Source: Evtepia sp.
GTDB taxonomy: Bacteria; Bacillota; Clostridia; Oscillospirales; Oscillospiraceae
Direction: 5' to 3'
NCBI GenBank assembly: GCA_020025735.1
Contig: JAHHRP010000021.1
Span: 1 to 18,989 of the forward strand
Length of the DNA: 18,989 nt
Notes under the pieces: model-generated
What the model was told of the DNA's origin: nothing
Seen by the model: the letters and a program-made list of their open reading frames with translations, nothing else
Databases searched by the model: none
Position numbers and translations under genes: made by a program
Shown here: positions 1-7,176 of the stretch, one piece after another
Layout of the letters: each line of letters starts with the position of its first letter
Numbering within the stretch: the first letter of the stretch is position 1

Positions 1-320
1 GTCCTGGCCCCCACAGCAAAGAGGAGAAGACTTAGTGCAAGCCCTGCCAGCAGTGCATACCGTCGGCGGAACCCCAGCAGAAAGTAGGGCAATCCTTGTT
101 TCTTTTTTACCCGCACCTGCCAGTCCCCTGTCTGGAGCAGGCGGCACAGGGCACGGAAATGAACCGCAGTGACTTGAATTTCCAACACATCTGCTTGTGG
201 TCGGATCATCTTCTCCAAAAGGACTCCTTCCCGGGCACAGAGGTTAAGGACCTCCTCCAATCCCTCCCCGGTGATTTGGAGGGTCACGATACCTTGCAGC
301 CACCCAATCCATCGTTTCAC
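1..320 (-). CDS. yqfD: Sporulation protein YqfD, N-terminal part (cut by window edge)
   Basis: About 106 N-terminal residues are visible, running off the left edge. Translation starts at a GTG at 320 behind a purine-rich GAGGGGGAAGA ribosome site, 18 bases after the yqfC stop. The protein begins VKRWIGWLQGIVTLQITGEG, then has the LEEVLNLCAREGVLLEKM segment typical of YqfD N-termini. Basic residues (KKKQ, FRRRYA) follow and then the first membrane helix (LLAGLALSLLLFAVGA), cut at base 1. In Bacillus subtilis, yqfD lies directly after yqfC, belongs to the mother-cell sigma-E regulon and is needed for efficient sporulation; its biochemical role is not established. The order yqfC-yqfD is preserved here. 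The identification rests on this sequence and on the neighbour. Confidence 0.85.
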   Translation of the reverse strand, partial: MKRWIGWLQGIVTLQITGEGLEEVLNLCAREGVLLEKMIRPQADVLEIQVTAVHFRALCRLLQTGDWQVRVKKKQGLPYFLLGFRRRYALLAGLALSLLLFAVGAR

Positions 321-338
321 CCATCTTCCCCCTCTTTC

Positions 339-635
339 TCATAACAGCGTCAAGCCAGTGATCCAACCAAAAATCCGCAATTCCCGTGCCCGCATGGCTT
401 TGATCTCCAGATCCCGACCTGTAATACGCAAGACCCAAGGACCCCCGTTGACATGGATTTCCTCTCGGCCATAGGCGAGGATTCCTTTATAATTTTCCAA
501 GTACAGTTCCCGGTCCCCCGTCAGTTCTGCCCTGGGCATCCCTGCCACGCCGTCTGCGGGCAGGTCCAGAAAGCGGACGGTCTTTTCTCGCAAACTCACC
601 TTGCGGTTGACCACAGCCGGTTCCTTTTCTGCCAT
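339..635 (-). CDS. yqfC: Sporulation protein YqfC
   Basis: This is a small 98-residue protein with the usual YqfC length and features: RKVSLREKTVRFLDLPADGVAGMPRAEL near the N-terminus, then LYLENYKGILAYGREEIHV and a closing GRDLEIKAMRARELRIFGWI. The last segment matches the YqfC pattern in which the protein ends in a short basic stretch followed by hydrophobic residues. The ATG at 635 has a strong AAAGGAGGG site about 6 bases upstream. A longer reading from 764 would cover the terminator of the next gene and lacks a ribosome site. The family is known from sporulation under sigma-E control, with unknown biochemical function. It is followed after 18 bases by yqfD, probably as a two-gene operon. 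Confidence 0.92.
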   Translation of the reverse strand: MAEKEPAVVNRKVSLREKTVRFLDLPADGVAGMPRAELTGDRELYLENYKGILAYGREEIHVNGGPWVLRITGRDLEIKAMRARELRIFGWITGLTLL

Positions 636-669
636 AATGCTCCCTCCTTTGGGATATGTCACGGTTCTA

Positions 670-699
670 TGACTATGCAGCGGCAGGGTGGGTGTATGA
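670..699 (-). promoter_or_regulatory. Possible sigma-E type promoter of yqfC-yqfD
   Basis: On the minus strand, TCATACA (693-699) is followed after 15 bases by CATAGTCA (670-677). This resembles the sigma-E pattern kmATAtt, 14-15 bases, CATAcAhT, about 35 bases upstream of the yqfC start. The -10 match is partial beyond CATA. Support also comes from yqfC-yqfD being in the sigma-E regulon of B. subtilis. Confidence 0.38.
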
Positions 700-708
700 C
701 CGGCAGAC

Positions 709-750
709 AAAAACGTCCTCAGACCGGCAGCATCCGATCCGAGGACGTTT
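709..750 (-). terminator. Rho-independent terminator of the lipoprotein gene
   Basis: Perfect 10-bp stem (711-720 with 741-750), 20-base loop containing a small CGG/CCG pairing, and a five-T run on the minus strand at 709-713. It starts 21 bases after the lipoprotein stop codon and separates that gene from yqfC. Confidence 0.8.
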
Positions 751-770
751 GGCAATGGGATCAATGGGGC

Positions 771-1466
771 TTATTTGCCATCAGGCAATGTGTACAGCCA
801 GGAGACCAGCTCCTCATCGGCACCAATCGAGGCAGGTGCGCCAGTGACGATGAGATTCTTGTCATCCTGCCACTTTACAATAATGTTGCTGGGAGGGATG
901 GTTTCCTCCTTCTCCTTGCCGGTCTCCTTATCTTTCACTGTGGTCTTGACGGTCATGTCAGGCAGTGCCAGACCAGAGGCCTCTTTGGTTGTCAAGTCCA
1001 CCAGAGTCAAACTCCATGCATTGGCGTCCGCATCGGCTTTCCAGGCGATGGCCAGCTTGGTGCCATCAGGGCTGAAGAACTGCTGCCAGCTGGTGGTCAC
1101 ACCGTCTTTGAATTCATAGACCGTGTTCAGCGCGCCGTCGGCATAAGATGCCACGGTAAAGCCCTTGAGCCAACCATCGGCAAACTCGCCATAGAGTATC
1201 TTATCTCCGCTGATCTCAATGCGTGTCTTGTCTCCCACAGTAAAGTCAGCAGGCATGGTCCAGTCCGCAGGGATCGGCCCCTTGACATCCTCGGTGCCAT
1301 AGCTTTTCAGGTTCTCGACCGATTCCTTTCTCTCGCTCCAAGTGCCGCCGGACAAGGGGCCCTTTTTGGTCCCCATGGTGGTGCCGCCATCCTCACCGCC
1401 GCCGCAGGCGCACAGCGCCAGCGCCATCACCAGCGCCAGGGAGAGCGCAATTACAGTTCGTTTCAT
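771..1466 (-). CDS. Secreted lipoprotein of unknown function
   Basis: The protein has 231 residues and a clear lipoprotein signal peptide: MKRT, a hydrophobic core (VIALSLALVMALA) and the lipobox L18-C19-A20-C21. The likely lipidated Cys21 is followed by a Gly-rich linker (GGGEDGG). The mature part is soluble and rich in Asp, Lys, Thr and Trp. It contains a segment like a beta-propeller or lipocalin strand set (EISGDKILYGEFADGWLKGF, SPDGTKLAIAWKADA, WQDDKNLIVTG). The SPDGTKLA and DDKNLIV phrases resemble WD40/TolB-type strands, but there are too few for a full propeller. Start: ATG at 1466 with AAAGGAGG 8 bases upstream. It is monocistronic, with its own sigma-A promoter and terminator. No specific family is recognised; a role as surface or binding lipoprotein is inferred from the signal only. 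Confidence 0.88.
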   Translation of the reverse strand: MKRTVIALSLALVMALALCACGGGEDGGTTMGTKKGPLSGGTWSERKESVENLKSYGTEDVKGPIPADWTMPADFTVGDKTRIEISGDKILYGEFADGWLKGFTVASYADGALNTVYEFKDGVTTSWQQFFSPDGTKLAIAWKADADANAWSLTLVDLTTKEASGLALPDMTVKTTVKDKETGKEKEETIPPSNIIVKWQDDKNLIVTGAPASIGADEELVSWLYTLPDGK

Positions 1467-1520
1467 CGTGGTTCCTCCTTTGTTCGTGTCGCATCATGTC
1501 TTTCTGATAGTTTCTTTTTA

Positions 1521-1549
1521 AGCATAGCAGGTTTCCCACATCCCGTCAA
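1521..1549 (-). promoter_or_regulatory. Sigma-A promoter of the lipoprotein gene
   Basis: TTGACG (1544-1549) and TATGCT (1521-1526) are separated by exactly 17 bases on the minus strand. The start point would fall near 1514, giving a leader of about 48 bases before the ATG at 1466. Confidence 0.78.
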
Positions 1550-1639
1550 TGGATAACAACAGCTTGCAGTCCTGCACACAGTTCATGTGGTCTGAATCCT
1601 TTTCCGACCCCAATAAGCTCCTCAATTTCCATAATCCCA

Positions 1640-1669
1640 TGGCGTTATGATAGTTGGCGTTATGATACT
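1640..1669. repeat. Tandem duplication of a 15-bp unit
   Basis: TGGCGTTATGATAGT (1640-1654) is followed directly by TGGCGTTATGATACT (1655-1669), differing at one base. It lies in the 359-base gene-free stretch 1467-1825, about 90 bases upstream of the lipoprotein promoter. No gene is seen around it. The unit contains ATGATA, which also occurs in the palindrome at 9001-9013. Confidence 0.75.
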
Positions 1670-1775
1670 ATACCGCATCAGGATGATTCATGAAATGACG
1701 ATGAATAAATTCTTAAAATTTTTCAGTCTTGACGCACTGCCCGATTCCCCTGTACACGGTCTGCGCTCTCAGGAC

Positions 1776-1806
1776 GAAAAAAGGCACAGCCACCCAGCTG
1801 TGCCTT
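1776..1806 (-). terminator. Rho-independent terminator of citrate synthase
   Basis: Perfect 10-bp stem (1781-1790 with 1797-1806), 6-base loop, and six T's on the minus strand at 1776-1781. It begins 20 bases after the citrate synthase stop. Confidence 0.88.
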
Positions 1807-1825
1807 CCATAAACCACGCAAATAC

Positions 1826-3208
1826 TCAAAGGTTGAATTTAGAATGAGAGCTTCGAGAACCAATGGGGGAATAATGGACTCGCTTCACCACAGCACGATA
1901 CGCTGGGCGCATGATCCGATGACAGGTAACCACCTCTTCGATCCGGTTGGCACACCAACCTGCAATTCGTGCAGAGGCAAAGAGAGGGGTAAACACATCC
2001 TCAGGGATATCCAACATGGTATATACCAAACCGGAGTACATATCCACATTGGCACACATAGGGGTATCCGAACCTGTCTTGGCCTGGATCATGGGAATCC
2101 CAAACTCCTCGATCTTCTCCAGCAGCTGGAAATCCTCGGCATAACCCTTAATCTCGGCCACATGTTTGGCATATTTTTTCAACAGCACCGCTCGGGGGTC
2201 TGATATCGTATAGACTGCATGACCCAAACCATAGAGCTTCCCCGACCGATCTCCCGCCTCTTTGTTCAGCAGTTTTGCCAGATAATCTTTGATGGAGTCA
2301 TCGTCCTTCGGGTTGACATTCTCCTTCACATAATGGAACATTTCCATCACCTTCGCATTGGCGCCGCCATGAAGGGGACCTTTCAAAGAACCCACCGCTC
2401 CAGCGATGGCACTATATGTATCTGTACCGCTGGAGGACAGGGCGCGGCAGACGAAGGTGGAGTTGTTGCCGCCGCCGTGCTCGGCATGGACCATGAGCAT
2501 CATGTCCAGCAGATGGGCTTCCTCCTCGGTGTATTTGGTGTTGGGACGGATCATCCGCAAAAAGTTCTCTGCGGTGGACAAGTCCTCCACAGGGAAGTGG
2601 ATATGCAGGGAATCCCCCTGGAAATAGTGGCGTTTGACAGAATATGCATTTGCCACAATGCTGGGGAACGCGCCTACCAGCTTAATCGACTGCAACAGAA
2701 TATTGTCCAGGGAGGTGTCATCAGGATTCTGGTCGTAGGAGTAAAGAGACAGCACACATCGTGCCAGCTTATTCATGATGCTCCGACTGGGATTTTTCAT
2801 AATCATGTCCTCAGTGAAGCCGTTGGGGAGCTTCCTGGCTCGGTTCATGATCTCGTTAAACCGTGCCAGCTCATCCCGTGAGGGCAGATATCCCATAAGC
2901 AGCAGATAGGCCACCTCTTCATAGCCAAAAGTCCCTGCCCGCCGATGGGCTTCCACGATTTCATTCAGTTCGATGCCCCGATAGTACAACTGTCCGGGCA
3001 CTGGAACCCGCACGCCGTCCTCGATCATATAGCCCAGCACCGAGCCGACCCGTGTCACACCGATGGGTACGCCTGTGCCATCACTGTTTCGTAGTCCTCG
3101 CTTGACGTCGTCCCGGAAATAGCGTTCGTCAATATGGTATTCCTTTTCGATATGCTGACTGAGGGAACCTGTATATTGTTCCAGAATCCCGCTCCCGTTT
3201 TTCTCCAT
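1826..3208 (-). CDS. gltA: Citrate synthase
   Basis: This enzyme condenses acetyl-CoA with oxaloacetate to citrate in the cytoplasm. The 460 residues carry all expected catalytic groups of the si-citrate synthase family. His280 is in SLKGPLHGGAN, His330 and Arg339 in GLGHAVYTISDPRA, and Asp389 in CANVDMYSG. The citrate-binding arginines are Arg414 (SARIAGW) and Arg434 (MRPAYR). His242 lies in MVHAEHGGGNNST. I chose the ATG at 3208 because AAGGGG lies about 9 bases upstream. An in-frame ATG at 3250 has no convincing ribosome site. The gene is divergent from aconitase and isocitrate dehydrogenase, which supports citrate over 2-methylcitrate as product, although the family also contains methylcitrate synthases. 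A strong sigma-A promoter and a terminator bound it as a single-gene unit. Confidence 0.93.
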   Translation of the reverse strand: MEKNGSGILEQYTGSLSQHIEKEYHIDERYFRDDVKRGLRNSDGTGVPIGVTRVGSVLGYMIEDGVRVPVPGQLYYRGIELNEIVEAHRRAGTFGYEEVAYLLLMGYLPSRDELARFNEIMNRARKLPNGFTEDMIMKNPSRSIMNKLARCVLSLYSYDQNPDDTSLDNILLQSIKLVGAFPSIVANAYSVKRHYFQGDSLHIHFPVEDLSTAENFLRMIRPNTKYTEEEAHLLDMMLMVHAEHGGGNNSTFVCRALSSSGTDTYSAIAGAVGSLKGPLHGGANAKVMEMFHYVKENVNPKDDDSIKDYLAKLLNKEAGDRSGKLYGLGHAVYTISDPRAVLLKKYAKHVAEIKGYAEDFQLLEKIEEFGIPMIQAKTGSDTPMCANVDMYSGLVYTMLDIPEDVFTPLFASARIAGWCANRIEEVVTCHRIMRPAYRAVVKRVHYSPIGSRSSHSKFNL

Positions 3209-3285
3209 CGTATGGTTCCCCTTTCTTTCTGTCTGGGCGCTGTGTTTCATCTTGCTCTTACGAATAACAAGCGTTTAATGAATTA

Positions 3286-3314
3286 ATTATACCTCTCTTC
3301 CCCTTTCTCTGCAA
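3286..3314 (-). promoter_or_regulatory. Sigma-A promoter of citrate synthase
   Basis: TTGCAG (3309-3314), a 17-base spacer and a perfect TATAAT (3286-3291) on the minus strand. Predicted transcription starts near 3279, about 70 bases before the ATG at 3208. Confidence 0.82.
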
Positions 3315-3382
3315 GAAAAAATTCCTATCTGTCATTTCTTTTGGGGATTCTGCTCGATATAAAGAAGTTTTTCCTTCATTTT

Positions 3383-3412
3383 AGTTCATCCTGCAAGAAG
3401 TTCAAAAGTTCA
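3383..3412. repeat. Three AGTTCA hexamers upstream of the aconitase promoter
   Basis: AGTTCA occurs at 3383-3388, 3399-3404 and 3407-3412, all in the same orientation, with start-to-start steps of 16 and 8 bases. They end 12 bases before the aconitase -35 box and lie between the two divergent promoters. This is a plausible activator or repressor site, but no known operator is recognised. Confidence 0.4.
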
Positions 3413-3423
3413 TTCTTTTTCCT

Positions 3424-3451
3424 TTGCTTCCAGGACAGATTGTGCTATACT
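3424..3451 (+). promoter_or_regulatory. Sigma-A promoter of the aconitase-isocitrate dehydrogenase operon
   Basis: TTGCTT (3424-3429), 16-base spacer, TATACT (3446-3451). It predicts a start near 3458 and a leader of about 78 bases. The -35 box and spacer are slightly off consensus, so activation by a regulator is possible. Confidence 0.6.
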
Positions 3452-3535
3452 CTATTCACCCACATTATATATAATAATAAAAATACAGCATATTGTTTTG
3501 GGATGCTGATTCCCAGGAAGGGTGTCGATATTACT

Positions 3536-5779
3536 ATGATTACGTTACAGTCTGCTGGCGTTCGCTGGCAAAATGGGGCTCCCGTCCCCGCGCCCATTGC
3601 CTCTCCCGCCGACCGGGAGAAAACCATAGCCTACCAGATTTTCCGTCGCCACAACCAGCGGGAAGAGGCCGGTCAGCTTCACCTGAAGTTTGACAGTCTC
3701 ATTTCCCATGATATCACTTATGTGGGGATTATCCAAACCGCCAAAGCCAGCGGCTTGAAGGAATTCCCCGTGCCTTATGTCATGACCAACTGTCACAACA
3801 GCCTATGTGCTGTGGGCGGGACCATCAACGAGGATGACCACGTCTTCGGCCTCTCCGCTGCCATCAAATACGGCGGCAACTTCGTCCCCGCCAACCAGGC
3901 CGTCATCCACCAATATGCCCGTGAAATGATGTCCGGCTGCGGACGGATGATCCTGGGTTCCGACAGCCACACCCGCTACGGTGCCATCGGCACCATGGGC
4001 GTAGGGGAAGGCGGACCGGAGATCGTCAAGCAGCTGCTGGAAAACACCTACGACATCGCCTCTCCCCAGGTGGTATTGGTTTACCTCACTGGGGAACCTG
4101 CCCAGGGTGTCGGCCCCCATGACGTGGCCATCGCCCTATGTGGTCAGGTGTATAAAAACGGCTTTGTGAAGAACAAGGTGTTGGAATTTGCCGGACCCGG
4201 CATCCCCAAACTGCCCATGGATTACCGCATTGGCATTGACGTCATGACCACCGAAACAGCCTGTCTGTCCTCTATCTGGGAAACCGACGGCGCAGTAGAA
4301 GAGTACCTGGCAATTCACGGCCGTCCCGAAACCTATGAATCTCTTCATCCCCAGGAAGGGGCTTACTATGACAGCATGATTACCATTGACCTGTCCAAAA
4401 TTGAGCCGATGGCCGCCCTCCCCTTCCATCCAGCCGAAGCCTATCCCATCCGGGAACTGCTGGCCAACCCCGGCGATATCTTCCGGGACGTAGAAAAGCG
4501 GGCTGCTGAGCAATTCGGCGATAAGGTCAGCCTCTCCCTCACCGATAAGCTGGTCAACGGCAAGGTCGTGGTAGACCAGGGTGTAATCGCTGGCTGCGCT
4601 GGCGGTATGTACGACAATATCGCTGAGGCGGCTGCCATCCTGGACGGTCACGACGTGGGCAGCGGCTACTTCTCCCTGTCCATCTATCCCCCCTCTGTGC
4701 CAGTAAACTTGGAACTCATTCAAAACGGCGTCCAGCAGTCCCTGTTGGAGGCAGGTGCCCTCTTCAAACCCTGCTTCTGTGGTCCCTGTTTCGGTGCCGG
4801 AGATGTCCCGGCCAACAACGGACTATCCATCCGTCACACCACCCGGAACTTCCCCAACCGAGAAGGCTCCAAACCCGGTGACGGCCAACTATCCGGTGTG
4901 GTTCTCATGGACGCCCGCTCCATTGCCGCCACTGCCCGGAACCACGGCATACTCACCCCTGCCACCGAGGTGGACTATGTCCAGCCCAAGCAGGGCAAAC
5001 GGACCTTTGATGCCAAGGTATATGACCGTCGGGTATACTTCGGTTTTGACGCACCGCAGCCAGAGTCCGAGTTGAAGTTCGGCCCGAACATCGCCGAATG
5101 GCCTGAAATTCCCGCCCTGGCCGACAATCTTCTCATGGAGGTCGCCTCCGTTCTGCGTGATCCAGTAACCACCACCGACGAACTGATCCCCTCTGGCGAG
5201 ACCTCTTCTTATCGCTCCAATCCCATGAAGCTGGCCTCCTTCGCCCTCTCCCGCCGGGACCCCGACTATGTTCCCCGAGCAAAGGCCACCCACGCACGAG
5301 AGATATCCCGTCAGGAAGGCACCCTCACCCCCGAGATTCAGGCTGTGCTGGCCAAGGTGGGGGCCGACGGCTTGGACCCTGCATCCTTCCAGATCGGCTC
5401 TGTCCTCTTTGCCAACAAGCCCGGTGACGGCTCCGCCCGGGAGCAGGCTGCTTCCTGCCAGCGGGTGCTGGGTGGCTGCGCCAACATCTGCTACGAGTTT
5501 GCCACCAAGCGGTATCGCTCCAACTGTGTCAACTGGGGTATGCTCCCCTTCACTATGGCAGAGGGCGATCCCTTCCCCTGTCAGCCTGGAGACTTTATCT
5601 ATGTGCCCAATGTCAAGGCAAAAGTAGAGGCTGGGGATGACACCTTCCCCGCCCTGGCTGTCTCTGGTGACACCGTCACCCCCCTCACTTTCTATCTGAA
5701 AAACACCACTGGGGAGGAACGAGACCTGCTGCTGACTGGCTGTCTTATGAACCACTACGCGGCCCAGAACCGCGCCTGA
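3536..5779 (+). CDS. acn: Aconitate hydratase (aconitase)
   Basis: This enzyme interconverts citrate and isocitrate using a 4Fe-4S cluster. The 747-residue length fits the aconitase A/mitochondrial-type group. Visible landmarks are YVMTNCHNSLCAVGGTINED, then SDSHT at residues 142-146 with GAIGTMGVGEGG after it. The likely first cluster Cys354 is in VIAGCAGGMYDN, where the usual motif is GSCTN. The CxxC pair is Cys415 and Cys418 in PCFCGPCFGAGD. The C-terminal swivel domain contains NCVNWGMLPFTM. Start: I prefer ATG 3536, where the conserved protein begins, with AGGAAGG about 14 bases upstream, although that spacing is long. In-frame upstream starts at 3503 and 3341 lie in promoter or leader sequence. 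It is divergent from citrate synthase and followed after 9 bases by isocitrate dehydrogenase, which supports aconitase over a homologous hydratase. Confidence 0.9.
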   Translation: MITLQSAGVRWQNGAPVPAPIASPADREKTIAYQIFRRHNQREEAGQLHLKFDSLISHDITYVGIIQTAKASGLKEFPVPYVMTNCHNSLCAVGGTINEDDHVFGLSAAIKYGGNFVPANQAVIHQYAREMMSGCGRMILGSDSHTRYGAIGTMGVGEGGPEIVKQLLENTYDIASPQVVLVYLTGEPAQGVGPHDVAIALCGQVYKNGFVKNKVLEFAGPGIPKLPMDYRIGIDVMTTETACLSSIWETDGAVEEYLAIHGRPETYESLHPQEGAYYDSMITIDLSKIEPMAALPFHPAEAYPIRELLANPGDIFRDVEKRAAEQFGDKVSLSLTDKLVNGKVVVDQGVIAGCAGGMYDNIAEAAAILDGHDVGSGYFSLSIYPPSVPVNLELIQNGVQQSLLEAGALFKPCFCGPCFGAGDVPANNGLSIRHTTRNFPNREGSKPGDGQLSGVVLMDARSIAATARNHGILTPATEVDYVQPKQGKRTFDAKVYDRRVYFGFDAPQPESELKFGPNIAEWPEIPALADNLLMEVASVLRDPVTTTDELIPSGETSSYRSNPMKLASFALSRRDPDYVPRAKATHAREISRQEGTLTPEIQAVLAKVGADGLDPASFQIGSVLFANKPGDGSAREQAASCQRVLGGCANICYEFATKRYRSNCVNWGMLPFTMAEGDPFPCQPGDFIYVPNVKAKVEAGDDTFPALAVSGDTVTPLTFYLKNTTGEERDLLLTGCLMNHYAAQNRA

Positions 5780-5788
5780 GGAGGAGCC

Positions 5789-7006
5789 ATGGAAAAGATC
5801 AAAATGCCAAACCCCATCGTAGAGATTGATGGGGACGAAATGACCCGTATCCTCTGGGCCATGATCAAAGAGGAACTGATCCTCCCCTTCGTTGAGTTGA
5901 ACACAGAATACTATGACTTGTGTCTGCCCAACCGGGACGCCACCGAGGACCAGATCACTGTCCAAGCTGCCCAGGCCATCAAGGTCCACCATGTGGGTGT
6001 CAAGTGCGCCACCATTACCCCCAATCTCCAGCGGATGGAGGAGTACCATTTGAAGCAAATGTGGAAATCCCCCAACGCCACCATCCGGGCAGCATTGGAC
6101 GGCACTGTTTTCCGCGCACCTATCCTAATCTCCAAGGTGAAACCTGTGGTCTCCTGCTGGAAAAAGCCCATCACCATTGCCCGTCACGCTTATGGTGATA
6201 TCTATAAGGCAGTAGAGTACCGGGTTCCCGGTCCTGGTAAGGCAGAGCTGGTCTTTACCGATGAAAACGGCGTGGAGACCTCCCGCCAGACTATTTTTGA
6301 CTTCAAAGGGCCTGGTGTCCTTCAGGGGATGCACAACCGGGATGACTCTATTCTCTCCTTTGCCCGGTGCTGCTTCACTTATGCCCTGGAAGTGGGACAA
6401 GATGTTTGGTTCTCCTCCAAGGATACCATCTCCAAGGATTACGACCAGACATTCAAACTCCTGTTCCAAAAGGTTTTTGAGGAAGAATTCCAAGAGAAAT
6501 TCCAAAAAGCAGGCTTGAACTACCGGTATGCTCTTATTGATGATGTGGCAGCTAAAGTAATTCGTTCCGAAGGTGGGATGATCTGGGCTTGTAAGAACTA
6601 TGACGGGGATGTGATGAGTGACCTCATTGCTGCTGCCTCTGGCTCCCTGCCTATGATGACCAGTGTTTTGGTCAGCCCTGACGGGAACTTTGAGTACGAA
6701 GCTGCCCACGGCACCATCACCGACCACTACCGCCGCCACCAGAAGGGAGAAGCACTCTCCTCCAACCCTCTGGCTACCATCGCCGCCTGGGCAGGTGCTT
6801 TGAAAAAGCGCGGTGAATTGGACGGCAACGCCGCTTTGGTCCGTTATGCTGATTGTCTCAGTCAAGCAGGGCTGGATGTCTTTGAGGACGGCTATCTTTC
6901 CGAAGACCTTGCCAGCCTGTGCGATCCCAAGGAGCTGAAGGAGATGCCAGAGAACCATAAGCTGATGAAACTCATTCGTACCCGGTTGGAAACTCTTTTG
7001 GCCTGA
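5789..7006 (+). CDS. icd: Isocitrate dehydrogenase, type II homodimeric (eukaryote-like) class
   Basis: This enzyme oxidatively decarboxylates isocitrate to 2-oxoglutarate. The 405 residues align along their length with the homodimeric class that includes human IDH1. Landmarks are VEIDGDEMTRILW at the N-terminus, SPNATIRAALDGTVFRAPI (isocitrate binding), YRYALIDDVAAKVIRSEGG, WACKNYDGDVMSD (metal-binding aspartates) and AAHGTITDHYRRHQKGEALSSNPLA. The position equal to human Arg314, which contacts the NADP 2'-phosphate, is Asp312 here; the next residue, His313, is kept. Human Lys260 corresponds to Arg259. Coenzyme choice (NADP or NAD) is therefore uncertain. The ATG at 5789 follows a GAGGAGGAG ribosome site that overlaps the aconitase stop codon, so the two genes form one operon ending in a terminator at 7026-7069. 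Confidence 0.94.
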   Translation: MEKIKMPNPIVEIDGDEMTRILWAMIKEELILPFVELNTEYYDLCLPNRDATEDQITVQAAQAIKVHHVGVKCATITPNLQRMEEYHLKQMWKSPNATIRAALDGTVFRAPILISKVKPVVSCWKKPITIARHAYGDIYKAVEYRVPGPGKAELVFTDENGVETSRQTIFDFKGPGVLQGMHNRDDSILSFARCCFTYALEVGQDVWFSSKDTISKDYDQTFKLLFQKVFEEEFQEKFQKAGLNYRYALIDDVAAKVIRSEGGMIWACKNYDGDVMSDLIAAASGSLPMMTSVLVSPDGNFEYEAAHGTITDHYRRHQKGEALSSNPLATIAAWAGALKKRGELDGNAALVRYADCLSQAGLDVFEDGYLSEDLASLCDPKELKEMPENHKLMKLIRTRLETLLA

Positions 7007-7025
7007 ACCTGTTTCTGTTCCCCCT

Positions 7026-7069
7026 AAGTTCCCCCAGACTGGCCGCTTGGTCAGATGGGGGAACTTTTT
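7026..7069 (+). terminator. Rho-independent terminator of the acn-icd operon
   Basis: An 11-bp perfect stem (7026-7036 with 7056-7066) encloses a 19-base loop with a smaller inner pairing. It is followed by a T-rich tract (TTTTTCTTTGTTTTTA) and starts 19 bases after the icd stop. Confidence 0.88.
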
Positions 7070-7100
7070 CTTTGTTTTTAGTCCGCTGTTCTAATTGAAT

Positions 7101-7150
7101 AGCCAAAAACACAGAGCCTCTCAATAAGAGGAGGCTCTGTGTTTTTGGCT
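7101..7150. terminator. Bidirectional terminator between convergent icd and CoA-transferase genes
   Basis: A perfect 20-bp inverted repeat (7101-7120 with 7131-7150) with a 10-base loop. A five-A/five-T block inside the arms can serve as the U tract on either strand. It lies 26 bases after the CoA-transferase stop on the minus strand, so it mainly ends that transcript and backs up the icd terminator. Confidence 0.82.
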
Positions 7151-7176
7151 GTGAAAGACTAACGATGTATCAGACA

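Noticed and set aside
453..1556. A long plus-strand open frame (367 codons)
   Set aside because: It runs antisense through yqfC, the terminator and the lipoprotein gene, has no ribosome site, and its translation resembles no protein family.
1550..1642. Short minus-strand reading frames of 28 and 40 codons upstream of the lipoprotein gene
   Set aside because: The 28-codon frame (ATG near 1634) and the 40-codon frame (ATG near 1641) have no properly placed ribosome site or promoter and resemble nothing known.
3260..3275. A cre-like (CcpA) site near AAACGCTT in the citrate synthase leader
   Set aside because: Only about 6 of 10 fixed consensus positions match and the flanks are wrong, so it is not supportable.
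4889..6058. A 389-codon minus-strand open frame
   Set aside because: It is the shadow of aconitase and the start of isocitrate dehydrogenase, whose conserved motifs are on the plus strand.
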